Positions 62,105 through 64,000 of a stretch of 64,000 bases of DNA are shown here, piece after piece. Under the pieces are notes generated by a model. The model worked only from the letters and a program-made list of their open reading frames with translations, did not search any database and had not been told where the DNA came from. The translations under genes were made by a program, and so were the position numbers. The DNA comes from Mesorhizobium sp. M4B.F.Ca.ET.058.02.1.1 (GTDB lineage Bacteria; Pseudomonadota; Alphaproteobacteria; Rhizobiales; Rhizobiaceae), in NCBI RefSeq assembly GCF_003952505.1, contig NZ_CP034450.1:2480001-2544000 (forward strand). The letters run 5' to 3'. The stretch's first letter is position 1. Every line of letters begins with the position of its first letter.

Positions 62105-64000
62105 ATGAAGAACCTGTGGAATGACGGCGACGCGGAAAAGATGGTTGCCGACTATGCCAAGAAGGGCGTCGGCCGCGACCTCGCGCTGCGCGTCTATACG
62201 ACCCGGCTGCTCGGCGGCGAGCCGCGGCTGGTGCTGCATGGCGGCGGCAACACGTCGTGCAAGATCAAAGCCACGGATCTCGTCGGCGACGAGTGGGACG
62301 TGCTCTGCGTCAAGGGCAGCGGCTGGGACATGGCCGTCATCGAGCCGCAAGGCCTGCCGGCGGTTAAGATGGGCGCGCTGCTCAAGGCGCGCGCGCTGGA
62401 GAGGCTCTCCGACGAAGACATGGTGGCGCTGCAGCGCGCCAACCTCATCGACCCCGGCTCGCCCAATCCCTCGGTCGAAACGCTGCTGCACGCCTTCCTG
62501 CCGCACAAATTCGTAGACCACACGCATTCGACCGCCGTCCTCGCCATTGTCGACCAGGAAGACAGCAAGGCGCTGGTTGGAAAAGTGTTCGGCGAAAAGA
62601 TGGGCTACGTGCCCTACATCATGCCGGGCTTCGACCTGGCGAAGGCGGCGGGCGACGTTTTCGATGCCGACCCCAGCGTCGAGGGCCTGATCCTCGACAA
62701 GCACGGCATCTTCACCTTCGGCGACGATGCCAGACAGGCCTACGACCGGATGATCCATCATGTGACCGTCGCCGAGGAGTATGTCGCGAAGAACGGCAAG
62801 CCGAAGACGGCAAAGGCGGCCCTGCCGGCTCGACTTGCCAAGCCGGCCGACATCGCGCCCGCGCTGCGCGGCGCGGTGGCGGTGGCGCGCGGCGAAGGCC
62901 GCTTCGATCGCATGATCAGCGACTTCCGCACCTCCGATGCGATCGTCGATTTCATCAATTCGGCTGACATCGCCGACTATGCCGGGCGCGGTGTCTCGAC
63001 GCCGGATCTCTCGATCCGCATCAAGACCGGTCCGATGGCGGTGCCGGCGCCGGACGCCGACAAGATCGGCGACTACAAGGCGGTCGTCCGCGGCCATGTC
63101 GAGACCTTCGCCAAGGACTATCGCGCCTATTTCGAGACCAATGACGCACTGGACGACGTCAAGCGGACCATGCTCGATCCGATGCCGCGCCTGACCTTGG
63201 TGCCAGGCCTCGGCATGTTCGGCCACGGCCGCACGCTGAAGGAGGCCAGGATCGCCTCCGACGTCGGCGAGATGTGGATCGAGGCGGTGCGCGGCGCCGA
63301 GGCCGTCGGCCATTTCCACCCGCTGTCCAAGGCCGATCTCTTCCCGCTCGAATACTGGTCGCTGGAACAGGCCAAGCTCGCCTCCAACAAGCCGAAGCCG
63401 CTGACCGGCCAGGTGGTGCTGGTGACCGGCGGCGCCGGCGCGATCGGCGCGGCGACGGCGAAGCTGTTCGCCGACAATGGCGCACATGCCGTCATCGTCG
63501 ACCTCGATGCGGCCAAGGCCGCGGAAGCGGCGAAGAGGGCCGGCAACGGCTCGATCGGCGTCGGCGCCGACATCACCAATCCGGCCGAACTGCGTGCCGC
63601 CTTCGACCGGGCAGTCGCCGTCTATGGCGGCCTCGACATCCTCGTCTCCAATGCGGGCGCGGCCTGGGAAGGCCGCATCGGCGAGCTCGACGACGCTACG
63701 CTGCGCAAGAGCTTCGAGCTCAATTTCTTCGCCCACCAGTCGGCGGCGCAGAACGCCGTGCGCATCATGCTGGAACAGGGCACCGGCGGCGTGCTTTTGT
63801 TCAACACGTCCAAGCAGGCGATCAACCCGGGGCCGAAGTTCGGCGCCTATGGCATACCGAAGGCGGCGACGCTGTTTTTGTCGAGGCAATATGCGCTGGA
63901 CTACGGCGCGCAGGGCATCCGCTCGAACGCAGTCAATGCCGACCGCATCCGCTCGGGTCTGTTGACCGACGCCATGATCGCCAGCCGCTCGGGCGCGCGC
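62105..64000 (+). CDS. Bifunctional class II aldolase / short-chain dehydrogenase (RhaD/YuxG-like), cut by the window end
   Basis: 632 codons are visible and the frame is open to 64000, so the gene is partial at its 3' end. Residues about 1-410 form a class II aldolase with zinc-His motifs HGGGNTSCKI, VDHTHSTAVLAI and LDKHGIFTFG. From about residue 430 an SDR domain begins with LVTGGAGAIGAATAKLF, then SNAGAAWEG and the active-site YGIPKAATLF. Homologues act on rhamnulose-1-phosphate and oxidise lactaldehyde. Without an isomerase or kinase here the sugar is uncertain. Confidence 0.88.
   Translation, partial: MKNLWNDGDAEKMVADYAKKGVGRDLALRVYTTRLLGGEPRLVLHGGGNTSCKIKATDLVGDEWDVLCVKGSGWDMAVIEPQGLPAVKMGALLKARALERLSDEDMVALQRANLIDPGSPNPSVETLLHAFLPHKFVDHTHSTAVLAIVDQEDSKALVGKVFGEKMGYVPYIMPGFDLAKAAGDVFDADPSVEGLILDKHGIFTFGDDARQAYDRMIHHVTVAEEYVAKNGKPKTAKAALPARLAKPADIAPALRGAVAVARGEGRFDRMISDFRTSDAIVDFINSADIADYAGRGVSTPDLSIRIKTGPMAVPAPDADKIGDYKAVVRGHVETFAKDYRAYFETNDALDDVKRTMLDPMPRLTLVPGLGMFGHGRTLKEARIASDVGEMWIEAVRGAEAVGHFHPLSKADLFPLEYWSLEQAKLASNKPKPLTGQVVLVTGGAGAIGAATAKLFADNGAHAVIVDLDAAKAAEAAKRAGNGSIGVGADITNPAELRAAFDRAVAVYGGLDILVSNAGAAWEGRIGELDDATLRKSFELNFFAHQSAAQNAVRIMLEQGTGGVLLFNTSKQAINPGPKFGAYGIPKAATLFLSRQYALDYGAQGIRSNAVNADRIRSGLLTDAMIASRSGAR

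Overview
The window is high-GC DNA dense in ABC sugar and osmolyte transporters and SorC/LacI/GntR regulators. It carries rhizobial palindromic intergenic repeats and an sRNA of the anti-Shine-Dalgarno (alphar14/suhB-like) type. Together these point to an alphaproteobacterium of the Rhizobiales, most likely Mesorhizobium or a close relative. That assignment rests on gene style and repeats, not on a marker gene. No rRNA, tRNA, CRISPR array, phage or transposase was seen.

Layout. 182-4216: a CUT2-type sugar ABC transporter (binding protein, permease, single-domain ATPase) and a LacI regulator, followed by a three-hairpin sRNA (4340-4463). 4556-10854: a TetR regulator with a methyltransferase, divergent across a large palindrome from a small protein and an RND pump/adaptor pair. 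10860-14237: a decayed stretch with a LysR remnant, an Fe(II)/2OG-oxygenase remnant, a GntR regulator, a probable cis-3-hydroxy-L-proline dehydratase, a chimeric pseudogene and a palindromic repeat. 14238-24304: an uncharacterised sugar or sugar-alcohol catabolic locus (SAF-domain oxidoreductase, FGGY kinase, SorC regulator, CUT2 transporter, two short-chain dehydrogenases).

24690-53355 is the centrepiece: an apparently complete trimethylamine (TMA) to glutamate/N-methylglutamate catabolic cluster. A TmoXVW-like ABC transporter imports trimethylamine N-oxide (TMAO). Tmm oxidises TMA to TMAO, Tdm cleaves TMAO to dimethylamine plus formaldehyde, and DmmABC(D) demethylates dimethylamine. GmaS and MgsABC convert methylamine to gamma-glutamylmethylamide and N-methylglutamate, and MgdABCD oxidises N-methylglutamate and transfers the C1 unit to folate. 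Also present are a GFA-domain protein, an APC permease preceded by three very small membrane proteins, a second APC permease and an XRE-cupin regulator. A 15-bp motif TTCA(C/T)-N5-(G/T)(G/A)(A/C)A-like lies upstream of the transcription units of this cluster, including the regulator itself. This is the strongest candidate here for an undescribed regulatory circuit.

53644-58832: a second RND pump, lipoprotein adaptor and TetR regulator, with a truncated flavin-monooxygenase remnant beside it. 58974-59207: a nested palindromic repeat. 59205-60845: an acyl-CoA synthetase. 61048-64000: a SorC regulator and a bifunctional aldolase/short-chain dehydrogenase that runs off the right end of the window.
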